From the NCBI GenBank assembly GCA_024760545.1, contig CP060501.1, positions 744,001-808,000 on the forward strand: a DNA stretch of 64,000 nt, in the 5' to 3' direction. Position numbers and translations under genes: made by a program. The notes beneath the pieces were generated by a model. That model saw only the letters and a program-made list of their open reading frames with translations, ran no database searches and was not told where the DNA came from. Shown one piece after another: positions 36,470 to 45,743 of this stretch. This stretch comes from Nitrospira sp. GTDB taxonomy: Bacteria > Nitrospirota > Nitrospiria > Nitrospirales > Nitrospiraceae. Positions within the stretch are counted from its first letter, which is position 1. Each line of letters begins with the position of its first letter.

Positions 36470-37369
36470 CTACTCAAGCGGCACCGTAATCATCGCCTCA
36501 TTCCCCCGTTCGTTGTATGTCAAGCAAGGAAAGAACGATCGGGCCAAAAAGATCCCTCGCCCGTTCGCGCCTACGGACTCACAACCGTCCTGGGATCGCG
36601 TGAGCAGACTCCGCCACTTGAAGCCCTTTCCCTCATCGGTGATGCGGTACACCAAGTTGTTGGCACTCTTGTCGTGAAGCACATGAATGACCACCCGGCG
36701 GTCTCGGAGCCGAGATTGGGCGAGGCGGTTGGCGAGGAGTTGCTCATAGTGGCCGTTAATCAGAGCTTCCCGCTTCTCCTGATAAAAGATCTCGAGATTC
36801 CCATGTTCGATCGCGTTGAAGAGCAACTCCTGAAGGGTTCCCCGAAGATGGAGCCGTTGTATCGGAGGCAAGGTCGAGGCCGTCGTCTTGATCAACCAGG
36901 AAATGACCCCCGGAATGTGTGTGGGGTCGGAATCGACCGTCAGTCGATATTCCGACAGGCAAAGTCCAGGCAGCTCCGCCAGGTCTCCAGGCAGTAGATC
37001 CTGAGCACGCTGCAGCGCGCGGGCCAGTTCTTCCTCGACGATGGGCTTGTGGAGATAGTCGGCAGCCCCGACGCGAAGCGCCTCGACAATGATGGGTTCC
37101 GGCGCATCTCTCGCCATCACGATGACCGGACAGAGCTCATGCCGGGCCCTGATCTCTTTGACCAGTCTGAGACCGGCTGCTTCCGGAAGAAACGCGTCGG
37201 TGATAACAATGTCCGGCGAAGCCAGATCGATCGCAGTCAGAGCGGTCGCCGGATCAGACGCGGCGACGACCGAAAATCCTCTCCCCTCCAGATGTCGGAC
37301 GATACGTGCCTGCGTTTCTCGACATGGATCGATGATCAAGAGCTGGTTGCGAGCATCGAGCATGCTCAT
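36470..37369 (-). CDS. Receiver domain fused to RsbW-like HATPase (partner-switch kinase)
   Basis: 299 residues. Residues 1-125 are a receiver domain with the phospho-acceptor Asp in DIVITDAFLPEAAG and the conserved Lys in YLHKPI; the usual acidic pair is reduced to one Asp (LLIIDPC). Residues 150-299 are an HATPase_c_2 domain like RsbW/SpoIIAB: N box LRGTLQELLFNAIEHGN, then ITDEGKGFKW and NGRGIFLARSF. Such kinases phosphorylate and inactivate STAS antagonists. It overlaps the Hpt gene by four bases. With the receiver-PP2C gene it would form a kinase/phosphatase pair acting on the STAS proteins encoded nearby; that pairing is inference. Confidence 0.85.
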   Translation of the reverse strand: MSMLDARNQLLIIDPCRETQARIVRHLEGRGFSVVAASDPATALTAIDLASPDIVITDAFLPEAAGLRLVKEIRARHELCPVIVMARDAPEPIIVEALRVGAADYLHKPIVEEELARALQRAQDLLPGDLAELPGLCLSEYRLTVDSDPTHIPGVISWLIKTTASTLPPIQRLHLRGTLQELLFNAIEHGNLEIFYQEKREALINGHYEQLLANRLAQSRLRDRRVVIHVLHDKSANNLVYRITDEGKGFKWRSLLTRSQDGCESVGANGRGIFLARSFFPCLTYNERGNEAMITVPLE

Positions 37370-37725
37370 GCGGCGATTCCCTCGTCGAGTACCCGGCGGA
37401 GCGCCGCCAGAAGGCGAAGAAGTTCGCGTTCCAACGCGTCGTAGTGTTCTCCGGCTTGCGTTAAATTTCCGGCTTTCGCCGCTTCTTCCAGGTCTTTGCA
37501 GGCGTGAAGGGCAGCCGGAGCGCAGAACTGGAGAATCGCTCCCTTCAAGCGGTGACTGGATCGCGCCAACCCTACGGCATTCTGGCCGCTCAGCGCCGCC
37601 TGAGCTTCGCCCAAGTCCTTCGGGCCATGCTCGACAAACAATTCCACCATCATCTGAAAGATCTCTCGATCGTGATCCACGCGGGCGAGGGCCTCGTCGA
37701 GGTTGAAGACGGGGTCAAGAGTCAT
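37366..37725 (-). CDS. Hpt phosphotransfer protein
   Basis: 119 residues, all one Hpt four-helix bundle. The phosphorylatable His is in ARSSHRLKGAILQFCAP, and the rest is helical with REIFQMMVELFVEHGP and LLRLLAALRRVL. Stand-alone Hpt proteins carry phosphate between hybrid kinases and receivers. Being encoded between two receiver-containing partner-switch proteins, overlapping both, it probably phosphorylates one or both of them, as HptB does to HsbR in Pseudomonas. Confidence 0.88.
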   Translation of the reverse strand: MTLDPVFNLDEALARVDHDREIFQMMVELFVEHGPKDLGEAQAALSGQNAVGLARSSHRLKGAILQFCAPAALHACKDLEEAAKAGNLTQAGEHYDALERELLRLLAALRRVLDEGIAA

Positions 37726-38947
37726 GAAAGGTCTCTCTCAATTCGGAGATTTCGAGACCCATCAACGCCACATCATCGGGAAATTGTTCGTGCCCCAGCC
37801 ACCCGATCGCCGTCTCGATGGTCCCCGAGACGACCTCTTCCAGAGGGCGATCGCCGAATGAACGAATCGTCTTCTCCAGACGATCTTGCCCCCACAGTTC
37901 GCCGCTCGACGACGGCACTTCATAGAGACCGTCACTCAGAAGGTACAGGCGATCACCCGGCTCAACAGGGACCTTTTCTGTGAGGTAGGTCATCGACCCA
38001 TCGAAGCCAAGCGGAAAATTTGGTCGAGCCATCCGACAGATTTCACCCGACCGGCGGTGAAGAAGCGCCCCATTGTGTCCGGCTGTCGAATAAGAGAGTG
38101 TGCGAGAGCGGGTATCGAGTCTGGCAAAGATGATCGTAAAGTAGTTTCCATCCTCCGTCAGAGGAAACTGTTTATTTGCTTCTGTCAGGATGGCGCCCGG
38201 ATCGTTCGATCCGACGGCATGCAGCAGGCTGTCCCTCCGCAAAAAGGTCGAAAACGACGCGGAGCGCAGAGCCGGAGAGACACCGTGCCCGGACGCATCG
38301 AGCAAATACAGCCCCAGCACGTCTTCGCTCCACGGGACGACATTGAAGAGATCACCCCCCAACGCAAGCGACGGTCGATAGGCATGCACCATGCGAACAC
38401 CGTGCAAGAGCGTCCCCGCAACGGGAAGGAGTGATTCGACATAGCGTGCGGCAGACTGGAGTTCCCGTTCGATGGCCTCCTGTTTTCGCTGGATTTCTTC
38501 CGTCACATGCTCCAGCCTTCTGATCAACGTCGCCGCGCGCATCCCGGCCTGGACTCGAGCGGTAATTTCATACTTGCTTGCGGCCTTGCTGAGAAAGTCA
38601 TCCGCACCGCGGGCCAGCCCTTCAGCGATTTGCTCGGGCTGATCATGACTCGTCATCATGAGAATCTGGCTCGTCAGGAGTTCCGGATCTTGACGAACCA
38701 GTTCGCAGAAGGACGGGCCATCCATTTCCGGCATCATCCAGTCCAAGATGGTCAGATCCGGCCGCTCGCGTCGAAGCATATCGAGTCCGGCCTTTCCATC
38801 GCCGGCTTCGATCACACGATAACCGAGCCGTTTGAGCCGAGCCGCCAATGCGATGCGCGCAACAGGCTCGTCGTCCACAACCAGAACGGTTTGCTCTTTC
38901 CCACCTTCTGAATGGCGGAGCATAGTCACGGGTAATGGAGTCGGCAT
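37715..38947 (-). CDS. Receiver domain fused to PP2C/SpoIIE phosphatase (RsbU-like)
   Basis: 410 residues. Residues 15-140 form a receiver (VLVVDDEPVARIAL, LTILDWMMPEMDG with the acceptor Asp, FLSKAAS). A coiled-coil linker (EIQRKQEAIERELQSAARYV) follows. Residues 190-405 are the SpoIIE/PP2C domain with the metal-binding Asp residues in LALGGDLFNVV, LLDASGHGVSPAL, LLSDGLYEV and FPDDVALMGLE. Such proteins dephosphorylate STAS antagonists when their receiver is phosphorylated. The gene overlaps hpt by 11 bases. It is encoded just downstream of two STAS genes. Confidence 0.9.
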   Translation of the reverse strand: MPTPLPVTMLRHSEGGKEQTVLVVDDEPVARIALAARLKRLGYRVIEAGDGKAGLDMLRRERPDLTILDWMMPEMDGPSFCELVRQDPELLTSQILMMTSHDQPEQIAEGLARGADDFLSKAASKYEITARVQAGMRAATLIRRLEHVTEEIQRKQEAIERELQSAARYVESLLPVAGTLLHGVRMVHAYRPSLALGGDLFNVVPWSEDVLGLYLLDASGHGVSPALRSASFSTFLRRDSLLHAVGSNDPGAILTEANKQFPLTEDGNYFTIIFARLDTRSRTLSYSTAGHNGALLHRRSGEICRMARPNFPLGFDGSMTYLTEKVPVEPGDRLYLLSDGLYEVPSSSGELWGQDRLEKTIRSFGDRPLEEVVSGTIETAIGWLGHEQFPDDVALMGLEISELRETFHDS

Positions 38948-39026
38948 TGGGTGATGCTCTAATGAGAGAGACGTTGCGCGTCAGGAGGAACGGCCACGCG
39001 TGCCGTCAGACAATTCCACGAGCGAT

Positions 39027-39377
39027 CTAGGCTGCGCGTTGGTGTCCGGCCAATGCGTCTTGCTCGTTGTCGTAGACAGGAATCAACTTCTGAATATTCG
39101 CCAGGCTCATGATCTCCCGCACATAGCTTTGAGGCTTCAACATACTCACTTTCGCCTGACTCAACTTGAAGTTCTGCGAGACGAGGGCCAATAATCCGAG
39201 GCCGGAGCTGTCCACGAATCGGACCTCGGCCATGTTCAAGATCAAATGCCGACAGCCTTTTTGCCGGATGGTTTCCACGGCCGTCTTGAATTGTTCGCGA
39301 TTGGCATAGGTGAGATCGCCCGTCATCTCGAGAATGACACCGTTCGGCACGGGGCGCTCTTTCGTCTGCATCGACAT
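39027..39377 (-). CDS. STAS-domain anti-sigma-factor antagonist
   Basis: 116 residues from the ATG at 39377, preceded by a strong ribosome site (AAGGAGG). A single STAS domain has the phosphorylatable Ser in the canonical loop FVDSSGLGLLALVSQ. It is probably the substrate of the receiver-kinase and receiver-phosphatase encoded downstream. The unphosphorylated form would bind its partner, perhaps an anti-sigma factor or a diguanylate cyclase. The partner is not in the window. Confidence 0.88.
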   Translation of the reverse strand: MSMQTKERPVPNGVILEMTGDLTYANREQFKTAVETIRQKGCRHLILNMAEVRFVDSSGLGLLALVSQNFKLSQAKVSMLKPQSYVREIMSLANIQKLIPVYDNEQDALAGHQRAA

Positions 39378-39425
39378 GGGATCCTCCTTCATTCGGATGA
39401 GTCCGGACCAGGTTACTTGTTTCGA

Positions 39426-39764
39426 TCAAGCGGCGCGAGCATCAACCGCAGCCTGCTCGCTGGGAAATACTGCGATCATCCGGTCTATATTCGCCATCTC
39501 CAAAATCTGCTTCACCGTACCTTGCGGGTCCACGAGGCTGATGCTTCGGTTGTCCGCCGTGAGCTGCTGAGACGTCAACGCCAGGAGACCCACTGCGGCA
39601 CTATCCATGTAGGTCACCTCGTGCAGATTGACGATGAGATGCCTGCCTCCGGACTCCCTGAAATGCGTCACCGCAGAGGAGAAATCCTTGCGATTACGGT
39701 ACGTGAAGACGTCGTCGATGTCTATCAATGTCGCGTTGTGTGTGATCCGTTGAGTGATCGCCAT
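39426..39764 (-). CDS. STAS-domain protein, second copy
   Basis: 112 residues, a STAS domain paralogous to the next gene downstream (VTYMDSAAVGLLALTSQQL against VRFVDSSGLGLLALVSQNF). The phosphorylatable Ser is kept, but the following residues differ (DSAAVG). Both copies also share a C-terminal pattern, IDRMIAVFPSEQAAVDA against IQKLIPVYDNEQDALAG. It lies 13 bases after cheB, so the partner-switching set appears to be transcribed with the chemotaxis genes. Confidence 0.87.
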   Translation of the reverse strand: MAITQRITHNATLIDIDDVFTYRNRKDFSSAVTHFRESGGRHLIVNLHEVTYMDSAAVGLLALTSQQLTADNRSISLVDPQGTVKQILEMANIDRMIAVFPSEQAAVDARAA

Positions 39765-39777
39765 AGCGACTCCGGGG

Positions 39778-40851
39778 TCAACCGCGGCTCACGTGGGTAA
39801 GGATGGCGCCGGCAATGTCATCCAGCGGTAGAACCTTGTCGACGGCGCCCGCTTTGATCGCCTCTTTCGGCATACCGAATACGACGCAACTCGCTTCATC
39901 TTGTGCAATCGTAAACGCGCCGGCCTGCTTCATCGTCAACATTTCCTTGGCGCCGTCGCCTCCCATTCCGGTCAAGATCACCCCAATCGCGTTGGCGCCG
40001 GCATAGCGCGCTACCGATGCAAACATCACATCGACCGACGGGCGATGACGATTGACCGGTGGCTCTTGGTTGATGCGCGCCGTGTACCGGGCCCCGCTCC
40101 TGACCAACGTCATGTGATAATTTCCTGGGGCGATCAACGCATGTCCAGGCAATACACTGTCTCCATCTTGAGCTTCCTTTACGGAGATCCGGCAGAGGCT
40201 GTTTAACCGATCAGCCCATGTCTTCGTAAAGCGTTCCGGCATGTGCTGCGTGATCAGGATGGGGGGTGTATGAGGCGGAAGCATTTCCAACACTTGCTTC
40301 ACCGCCTCTGTTCCGCCGGTCGATGAGCCGATGGCAATGATGGTGTCGGTCGTCTTGATCATCGCGGAAGAAGAATTATATACCGTCTCTCGCCATTCAC
40401 TTCTTGTCGCAGATCCTTCCGCTCCTCGATTCGGCGTTGAAGCCCGGATGCGGGCTACCGCGGCCGCTTTAACCTTGGCGATCAGATCTTGCGCGAGCTC
40501 CTCCATGCCTTCTCGAAGGTCGATCTTGGGCTTCGTAATGAAATCCACGGCGCCGAGCTCCAGTGCACGCAACGTCGTTTGACAGCCGGCTTCCGTCAGA
40601 GAGCTGACCATCACCACCGGCATCGGATGCCCACGCATCAACTTCTCCAAGAACGTCAGGCCGTCCATTTTTGGCATTTCTACATCGAGCGTCAGCACGT
40701 CAGGACTCAAGGCCTTAATCTTTTCTCGCGCGATATAGGGGTCAGGCGCGGCCCCGATCACTTCAATTTCCGGATCCTTCGATAAGAGAGTCGCCAGGAC
40801 TTGCCGAATCAGCGCTGAATCGTCGATCGTCAAGACGCGAATCTTCTTCAT
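39778..40851 (-). CDS. cheB: Chemotaxis methylesterase CheB
   Basis: 357 residues from the ATG at 40851 with GAGGTACGG upstream. The N-terminal receiver has VLTIDDSALIRQVL and VLTLDVEMPKMDGLTFLEKL with the acceptor Asp and Lys in VDFITKPK. The C-terminal esterase has the Ser in AIGSSTGGTEAVKQVL, the His in ITQHMPERFTKTWADRLN and the Asp in GVILTGMGGDGAKEML. CheB demethylates or deamidates chemoreceptors when phosphorylated by CheA. It is the counterpart of the neighbouring CheR. Confidence 0.95.
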   Translation of the reverse strand: MKKIRVLTIDDSALIRQVLATLLSKDPEIEVIGAAPDPYIAREKIKALSPDVLTLDVEMPKMDGLTFLEKLMRGHPMPVVMVSSLTEAGCQTTLRALELGAVDFITKPKIDLREGMEELAQDLIAKVKAAAVARIRASTPNRGAEGSATRSEWRETVYNSSSAMIKTTDTIIAIGSSTGGTEAVKQVLEMLPPHTPPILITQHMPERFTKTWADRLNSLCRISVKEAQDGDSVLPGHALIAPGNYHMTLVRSGARYTARINQEPPVNRHRPSVDVMFASVARYAGANAIGVILTGMGGDGAKEMLTMKQAGAFTIAQDEASCVVFGMPKEAIKAGAVDKVLPLDDIAGAILTHVSRG

Positions 40852-40926
40852 CCGTACCTCGTGATTCGTGAAGCATCTCGCTCCATCCCTGCAAGCGACG
40901 GGATCTAAACCATGCCTCACGATCGA

Positions 40927-41538
40927 TCAGAACAGTGTCACGTCCTCCGCCGGCTGTTGCTCACGTTGCTGGATGCGTGTGGCGTATTCATTTTCGCGTT
41001 CGAAGATCGTTCGATTTTTGATCCGCTCGAGTTTTTTCAAGAGCACACGCCCCGATTCGGTGAAGTAATACACCTTTCTTGGGAAGACATCCCCCAAATC
41101 GGTTTTCAACACGGTCAGACCTTCGCTCTTCAGGTACTGAATCACCCATTTCGCGTTCTTGTCTCCCACGTCGATGTGTCCGTCGTAAATTCTCCCCGCC
41201 CCAAACAGTTTGATCTCCAAGCGACTTTTGATCCCGCCGCGTTTGAGGATTTCATTGATGAGAGACTCCATGGCAAAGGAGCCATAACGAGTCGATTCCC
41301 CCCAAGAGTCATGGGCATTCTCTTTCGGTTCCGGGAGCATGAAATGGTTCATCCCGCCCACTCTGACGATCGGATCCCGGATACACGCTGAGATGCATGA
41401 GCCGAGCACGGTATAGACGACCATCGGTTCACGGCTGACAAAGAATTCTCCAGGAAGAATCGATGCGATTTCGTGAGGGAAGCGCCTGTCACGCATCCGT
41501 CGGATATGGGAAAATTGATCGGCTTCAGGCTGTGACAT
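40927..41538 (-). CDS. cheD: Chemoreceptor glutamine deamidase CheD
   Basis: 203 residues with the catalytic Cys in VVYTVLGSCISACIRDP, the His in GGMNHFMLPEP and the Thr region near RYGSFAMESLINEILKRGG. FGAGRIYDGHIDVGDKN is also typical. CheD deamidates receptor glutamines and can bind CheC-like phosphatases. The protein has an extra 50-residue C-terminal part ending in EDVTLF. The same end, DSVTLF, occurs in the CheZ-like protein encoded at 48482-49009. Confidence 0.93.
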   Translation of the reverse strand: MSQPEADQFSHIRRMRDRRFPHEIASILPGEFFVSREPMVVYTVLGSCISACIRDPIVRVGGMNHFMLPEPKENAHDSWGESTRYGSFAMESLINEILKRGGIKSRLEIKLFGAGRIYDGHIDVGDKNAKWVIQYLKSEGLTVLKTDLGDVFPRKVYYFTESGRVLLKKLERIKNRTIFERENEYATRIQQREQQPAEDVTLF

Positions 41539-41544
41539 GCGCGG

Positions 41545-42513
41545 TCATCGCTCTCTTTGATAAATTGTCGGCTCCAAGGCTTTGAAGGCATGCTTGACCC
41601 ATTGAAGGCTTTCAGAGTGTCCAATGAACAAATATCCGCCCGGTTTCAGGTACCGGTAAAATTTATTGACGAGTGTTTCTTGGGTCGGACGGTCGAAATA
41701 GATCATGACGTTTCGACAGAAAATCAAATCCAGCGGGTTCTTGATGGGGAAATCATCATCCATCAAATTGAGTCGCCGAAAGCGGATCATGGAAGCCAAG
41801 TGCGGCTTGACCTTATAGCAACCCTTGCTCTCGCCGCACCCGCGAAGAAAATGCCGCCTCAGCATGGTCGGAGGCACGTCTCGAAATCGGTCTTCGTCGT
41901 AAACACCCGCTGATGCCTTGGCCAGAACGCGTGTCGACAGGTCGGACGCCAGAATCTTGAAATCCCATTCCAGCGGGTTATGAACGCCCTCAAAGAGCGT
42001 CATCGCGATCGTGTAAGGTTCTTCCCCGGTCGAGCAGGCAGACGACCAAATACGGATACGTTTCTGCGGCATCAACTCCGGCAGAATGACGTCACGGAGA
42101 AAGTCAAAGTGTTTGGGCTCGCGGAAGAAATCGGTCTTGTTGGTTGAAATTAAATCCAGCATCCGAGTGAACTCTTCCTGCGTCGGATCCACCGTCACCT
42201 TGTCGTAATACTGCGAAAAGGTCTCGAGCCCGAGCTCCCGCAGGCGTTTAGCTAACCTGGACTCCAGCAAACTTTGCTTTTGCTCGTTGAGCGAGATTCC
42301 GCTCTCGTCATAAATAAGTGTCCGGAAATGTTCAAATTCCTTGGCTGTGATTTTGTAATCCACTTGGTATGCCCCTGACTGGACCTGAAATTCAGGCTGA
42401 TGAGCTGTTACGCAACCAGCCTCCGCAGCCTCGCATTGGCTGGCCCCGGCTGCCCCGTCGAATCGTATCTCGCAGCCGGCGTGATGTCCCGCGCTCCACT
42501 GAACATTGGACAT
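41545..42513 (-). CDS. cheR: Chemoreceptor methyltransferase CheR
   Basis: 322 residues. An N-terminal helical domain (FEHFRTLIYDESGISLNEQK, SRLAKRLRELGL) precedes the SAM-binding domain with ISTNKTDFFREPKHFDFL, RIRIWSSACSTGEEPYTIAM, LASDLSTRVLAKASAG and LIFCRNVMIYFDRPTQE. It methylates glutamates of chemoreceptors. The first 50 or so residues are poorly conserved and Ala/Gly-rich, so an internal start is possible. It lies six bases upstream of cheD. Confidence 0.94.
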   Translation of the reverse strand: MSNVQWSAGHHAGCEIRFDGAAGASQCEAAEAGCVTAHQPEFQVQSGAYQVDYKITAKEFEHFRTLIYDESGISLNEQKQSLLESRLAKRLRELGLETFSQYYDKVTVDPTQEEFTRMLDLISTNKTDFFREPKHFDFLRDVILPELMPQKRIRIWSSACSTGEEPYTIAMTLFEGVHNPLEWDFKILASDLSTRVLAKASAGVYDEDRFRDVPPTMLRRHFLRGCGESKGCYKVKPHLASMIRFRRLNLMDDDFPIKNPLDLIFCRNVMIYFDRPTQETLVNKFYRYLKPGGYLFIGHSESLQWVKHAFKALEPTIYQRER

Positions 42514-42571
42514 CCGGCCTGCCGTAACCCAATCACTTCATCATCCATACTCTGAGGAGATGACCGCCTCT

Positions 42572-44974
42572 TTAAAACTCCTCAAACTCGTCTGCCTTGT
42601 CGCGACGGTCCCTGCCGCTGCCCGATGTCAGAGCGACCGGCTGATGCTCTTCGGCTGATCGGGCAGAGGTCGCCGGCCTCTTCGTCGTCTTCAGATTGTA
42701 TGTGCTCACCGCCGGCTTGGCCGGTTGTTTGCCGGCCACCGCGCTCTTCGTCGCCTCTACTGCGCGCCTGTTTTCAGACTGCTGGACCTTGAATACCTCC
42801 ACTTGCCGCATCAACTCTTTGGCCTGTTCCTTCATCGACTGGCTGGCAGAGGCGGTTTCCTCGACCAGAGCGGCATTCTGCTGGGTGCCCTCGTCCATCT
42901 GCATAATCGCCTTGTTCACCTGATCGATACCGCTGGCTTGCTCCTGTGACGCCGCGCTGATCTCGGCGATGATGTCGGTGACGCGCTTGACGGACCCGAC
43001 GATCTCCTCAAGCGTCTTCCCGGACTGATTGACCAATTCGGTGCCGTCCGTAACGCGTTGGATGGACTCATTGATCAAGCCCTTGATCTCTTTGGCAGCG
43101 GTCGCGGAGCGCTGGGCTAAATTCCGCACCTCGGCTGCCACCACCGCGAACCCTCGCCCATGTTCCCCCGCTCGAGCCGCTTCCACGGCGGCATTCAATG
43201 CCAACAGATTCGTCTGGAAGGCGATTTCGTCGATAACGGTGATGATATCGGCGATTTTTTTGCTGCTCTTGTTGATCTCTCCCATCGCATCGACCGCCCT
43301 GGTGGTAACCGCTCCTCCCTTGTTGGCGATATCTCGCGCCGCGATGGCCAACTGATTCGCTTGCTTGGAGTTATCGGCGTTCTGTTTGACGGTGGACGTC
43401 ATTTCTTCCATTGATGCGGAAGTTTCCTCCAAGGCCCCGGCCTGCTCGCTGGTCCGTTGCGCGAGATCATCACTGCCCTTGCTGATTTCTTCCGCTCCGG
43501 CTGTGACGGCTTCGACCGCGTCGCGCACAAGCGACACCGTTTGAGTCAATTGCGTGATCGCCGTATTGAGGCTCATCTTCATCTGGTCGAACTCGCCTTG
43601 ATACGCGCCCGTCATTTGCTTGGTCAGGTCGCCGGAGGCGAGCGCCGTCAAGACGATCTGCGCTTCGTGCAGCGGCTTAGAGACGGCATCGAGCAGCTGG
43701 TTAAAGCTGGACACGAGATCCTTCGCTGACCCTTGGAACCGTCCGGTATTGATTCGATCCGAGAGATTCCCTGTGGCGGCGGCGCCGATAAGTTTTTCCA
43801 CCTCGTTCTGCGCCTGCTTTTGGCCGGTGATGTCGGCGGCGAACATGACAACCTTTGACACTTTTCCATCGCCGTCCAACATCGGGTTGTAGGAGGCCTG
43901 AATCCAAATTTCCTTGCTTCCCTTCCCAACCCGGCGATAGACACCGGCATCGAACTCCCCACGGTTGAGTTTGGCCCAAAAAGCCTGATATTCGGTCGAC
44001 GCGGCATACGCGGGCTCGGCGAACATCCGATGATGATGGCCTTTGATTTCGTCGAGGGTGTAGCCCAAACAGCTGAGGAAGTTCTGGTTGGCTGTGATAA
44101 TGGTGCCGTCTGTATTCAATTCAATCACGGCTTCCGCTCGATCCAGTGCGGCCATCTTGTATTTGGACTCGAGCGACTCCTTCACATTCGATTCGATCTG
44201 TTCCCCCATCCGGTTGAATGCTTCGGCGAGGCCGCCGATATCGTCCTTGGTCGTGATGCTTGATCGTGCCGTCAGGTTGCCCGCTCCCAGCGCTTGCGCC
44301 GCCTTCAAAATATCGCTCAATCCTCCGGCTACTGAGCGCGAGATGAGCCAACCTAAGAACATTCCTAAGAGCAGGCCGGCACCCATGATGATGATATTGG
44401 TGGTATGAAGAGTAGAGGCCATTTCTAAACTGGTGTCGAACGTTTCCTTGGCTTGGACTTCGTTCTCGTGAGTCAGGCCGTTGATCGCTTCCAGAATACC
44501 GGCAAGTTTCTGGGCCAACTCGGTCCGCTGGATCTCAGCCGCACCATCTTTGCTGAAGTTCGAGCTCAGCTGCATGACTTTTGTGCGGATCTCTTTATAT
44601 TCAGCCCAGCTGGTTTTGAAACGCTCATAGATCCCACGTTCCGATTCCGCGACGATAAGCGGCTGATACTCTGTTACAAAGCGATCGACATCTTCGTCGA
44701 GCTTGCCGATTTCCTGGGTCCATTTGGCCATCGTCGTCGAGTCATACGCGAGAATGTGCCAGGCCACGAGCGCGCTCATCCGTTCAGCCTGCCCATGCAG
44801 ATCTCCAAGCAGCTTGAGCGAGGTCAGATTCACCTTGTAAATTACGTTCATTCGCTGATTCAGCTTGTCGATGCCGGTGATCGACAGCACTCCGACCGCT
44901 ACCAAAAGCAGCCCCACGAGCCCGAAGCTGATCAGCAGCTTGGATCTGGTCTTAAGATTCCGCAGGGTATTCAC
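42572..44974 (-). CDS. Methyl-accepting chemotaxis protein with PAS domain
   Basis: 800 residues. TM1 lies near 13-35 and TM2 near 193-215, bracketing a four-helix-bundle periplasmic sensor. A HAMP domain (about 215-268) and a PAS domain (about 280-390, VIELNTDGTIITANQNFL, WIQASYNPMLDGDG) follow. Next come a second HAMP-like segment (LASGDLTKQMTGAYQGEFDQ) and the signalling hairpin with the tip EIAFQTNLLALNAAVEAARA and [18 protein letters not shown]. The C-terminus ends in a flexible tail and EFEEF, which fits the x-[FWY]-x-x-[FWY] tether for CheR/CheB. It is the only full-size receptor in the cluster. The signal sensed is unknown. Confidence 0.93.
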   Translation of the reverse strand: MNTLRNLKTRSKLLISFGLVGLLLVAVGVLSITGIDKLNQRMNVIYKVNLTSLKLLGDLHGQAERMSALVAWHILAYDSTTMAKWTQEIGKLDEDVDRFVTEYQPLIVAESERGIYERFKTSWAEYKEIRTKVMQLSSNFSKDGAAEIQRTELAQKLAGILEAINGLTHENEVQAKETFDTSLEMASTLHTTNIIIMGAGLLLGMFLGWLISRSVAGGLSDILKAAQALGAGNLTARSSITTKDDIGGLAEAFNRMGEQIESNVKESLESKYKMAALDRAEAVIELNTDGTIITANQNFLSCLGYTLDEIKGHHHRMFAEPAYAASTEYQAFWAKLNRGEFDAGVYRRVGKGSKEIWIQASYNPMLDGDGKVSKVVMFAADITGQKQAQNEVEKLIGAAATGNLSDRINTGRFQGSAKDLVSSFNQLLDAVSKPLHEAQIVLTALASGDLTKQMTGAYQGEFDQMKMSLNTAITQLTQTVSLVRDAVEAVTAGAEEISKGSDDLAQRTSEQAGALEETSASMEEMTSTVKQNADNSKQANQLAIAARDIANKGGAVTTRAVDAMGEINKSSKKIADIITVIDEIAFQTNLLALNAAVEAARAGEHGRGFAVVAAEVRNLAQRSATAAKEIKGLINESIQRVTDGTELVNQSGKTLEEIVGSVKRVTDIIAEISAASQEQASGIDQVNKAIMQMDEGTQQNAALVEETASASQSMKEQAKELMRQVEVFKVQQSENRRAVEATKSAVAGKQPAKPAVSTYNLKTTKRPATSARSAEEHQPVALTSGSGRDRRDKADEFEEF

Positions 44975-45147
44975 GATACTCCTCCTTTATGGCGTCCACT
45001 CGTATGAGAGCAGCACCGGGCTAATCGCGATCCATTCCACGTGTTTCTTCCCCACCACACATCCACCTTTTCTGGCTCCATCCTCACTTCACGGTGCAAA
45101 CGCACGCGTCATCCTTCGCCTTGTGATGCAGTTCCGGCCATCGATAA

Positions 45148-45666
45148 CTAAGCAGCAGCCGAGCCGCCGTTCTCCGGCAACTCTCCGTCCATCAGCAACC
45201 GGTCGATATCCAGCAAAGCCACGAGTTTATCGCCGGACTTCCCGATGCCGCTGATAAAGGTCACATCGACTTTGGCCCCAAATTTTGGGGGAGATTGAAT
45301 CTCTTTCGCGTCGATGTTCAGGACGTCGGAAACTGAATCGACGACGAGCCCCATGACCTTGTCACGCACCACGACGACGATAATGACTGTGAAGGGTGTG
45401 TACTCGATTGTCGGCAAGCTGAATTTGGTGCGAAGCTCGACGATGGGAACGATGGTCCCGCGCAGATTAAGGACGCCCTTGATATGGGCCGGAGTGTTGG
45501 GGATCTTGGTGACAGCGGTATACCCCTTGATCTCTTGCACGCGCAGAATATCGACGCCGTAGAATTCGTCACCCAGATTGAACGTCAAAAACTGACTGCC
45601 GTCCGTGGTCAGCCCGATCCGCTGATTGAGCTCTTTGGTCGCGCTTTCTGTCGTCGATGCTGCCAT
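45148..45666 (-). CDS. cheW: Chemotaxis coupling protein CheW
   Basis: 172 residues with the CheW SH3-like fold: QFLTFNLGDEFYGVDILRVQ, TKIPNTPAHIKGVLNLRGTI, TPFTVIIVVVVRDKVMGLVV and DVTFISGIGKSGDKLVALLD. It couples CheA to chemoreceptors in the signalling array. It lies between cheA and the receptor gene. Confidence 0.95.
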   Translation of the reverse strand: MAASTTESATKELNQRIGLTTDGSQFLTFNLGDEFYGVDILRVQEIKGYTAVTKIPNTPAHIKGVLNLRGTIVPIVELRTKFSLPTIEYTPFTVIIVVVVRDKVMGLVVDSVSDVLNIDAKEIQSPPKFGAKVDVTFISGIGKSGDKLVALLDIDRLLMDGELPENGGSAAA

Positions 45667-45743
45667 CGGCCCTCCTTTACGACGAATCGTCCTGTCGAGC
45701 TATTCAAGCTCCTCGTTGATATGCCTCACTATTCGGGATGGTC

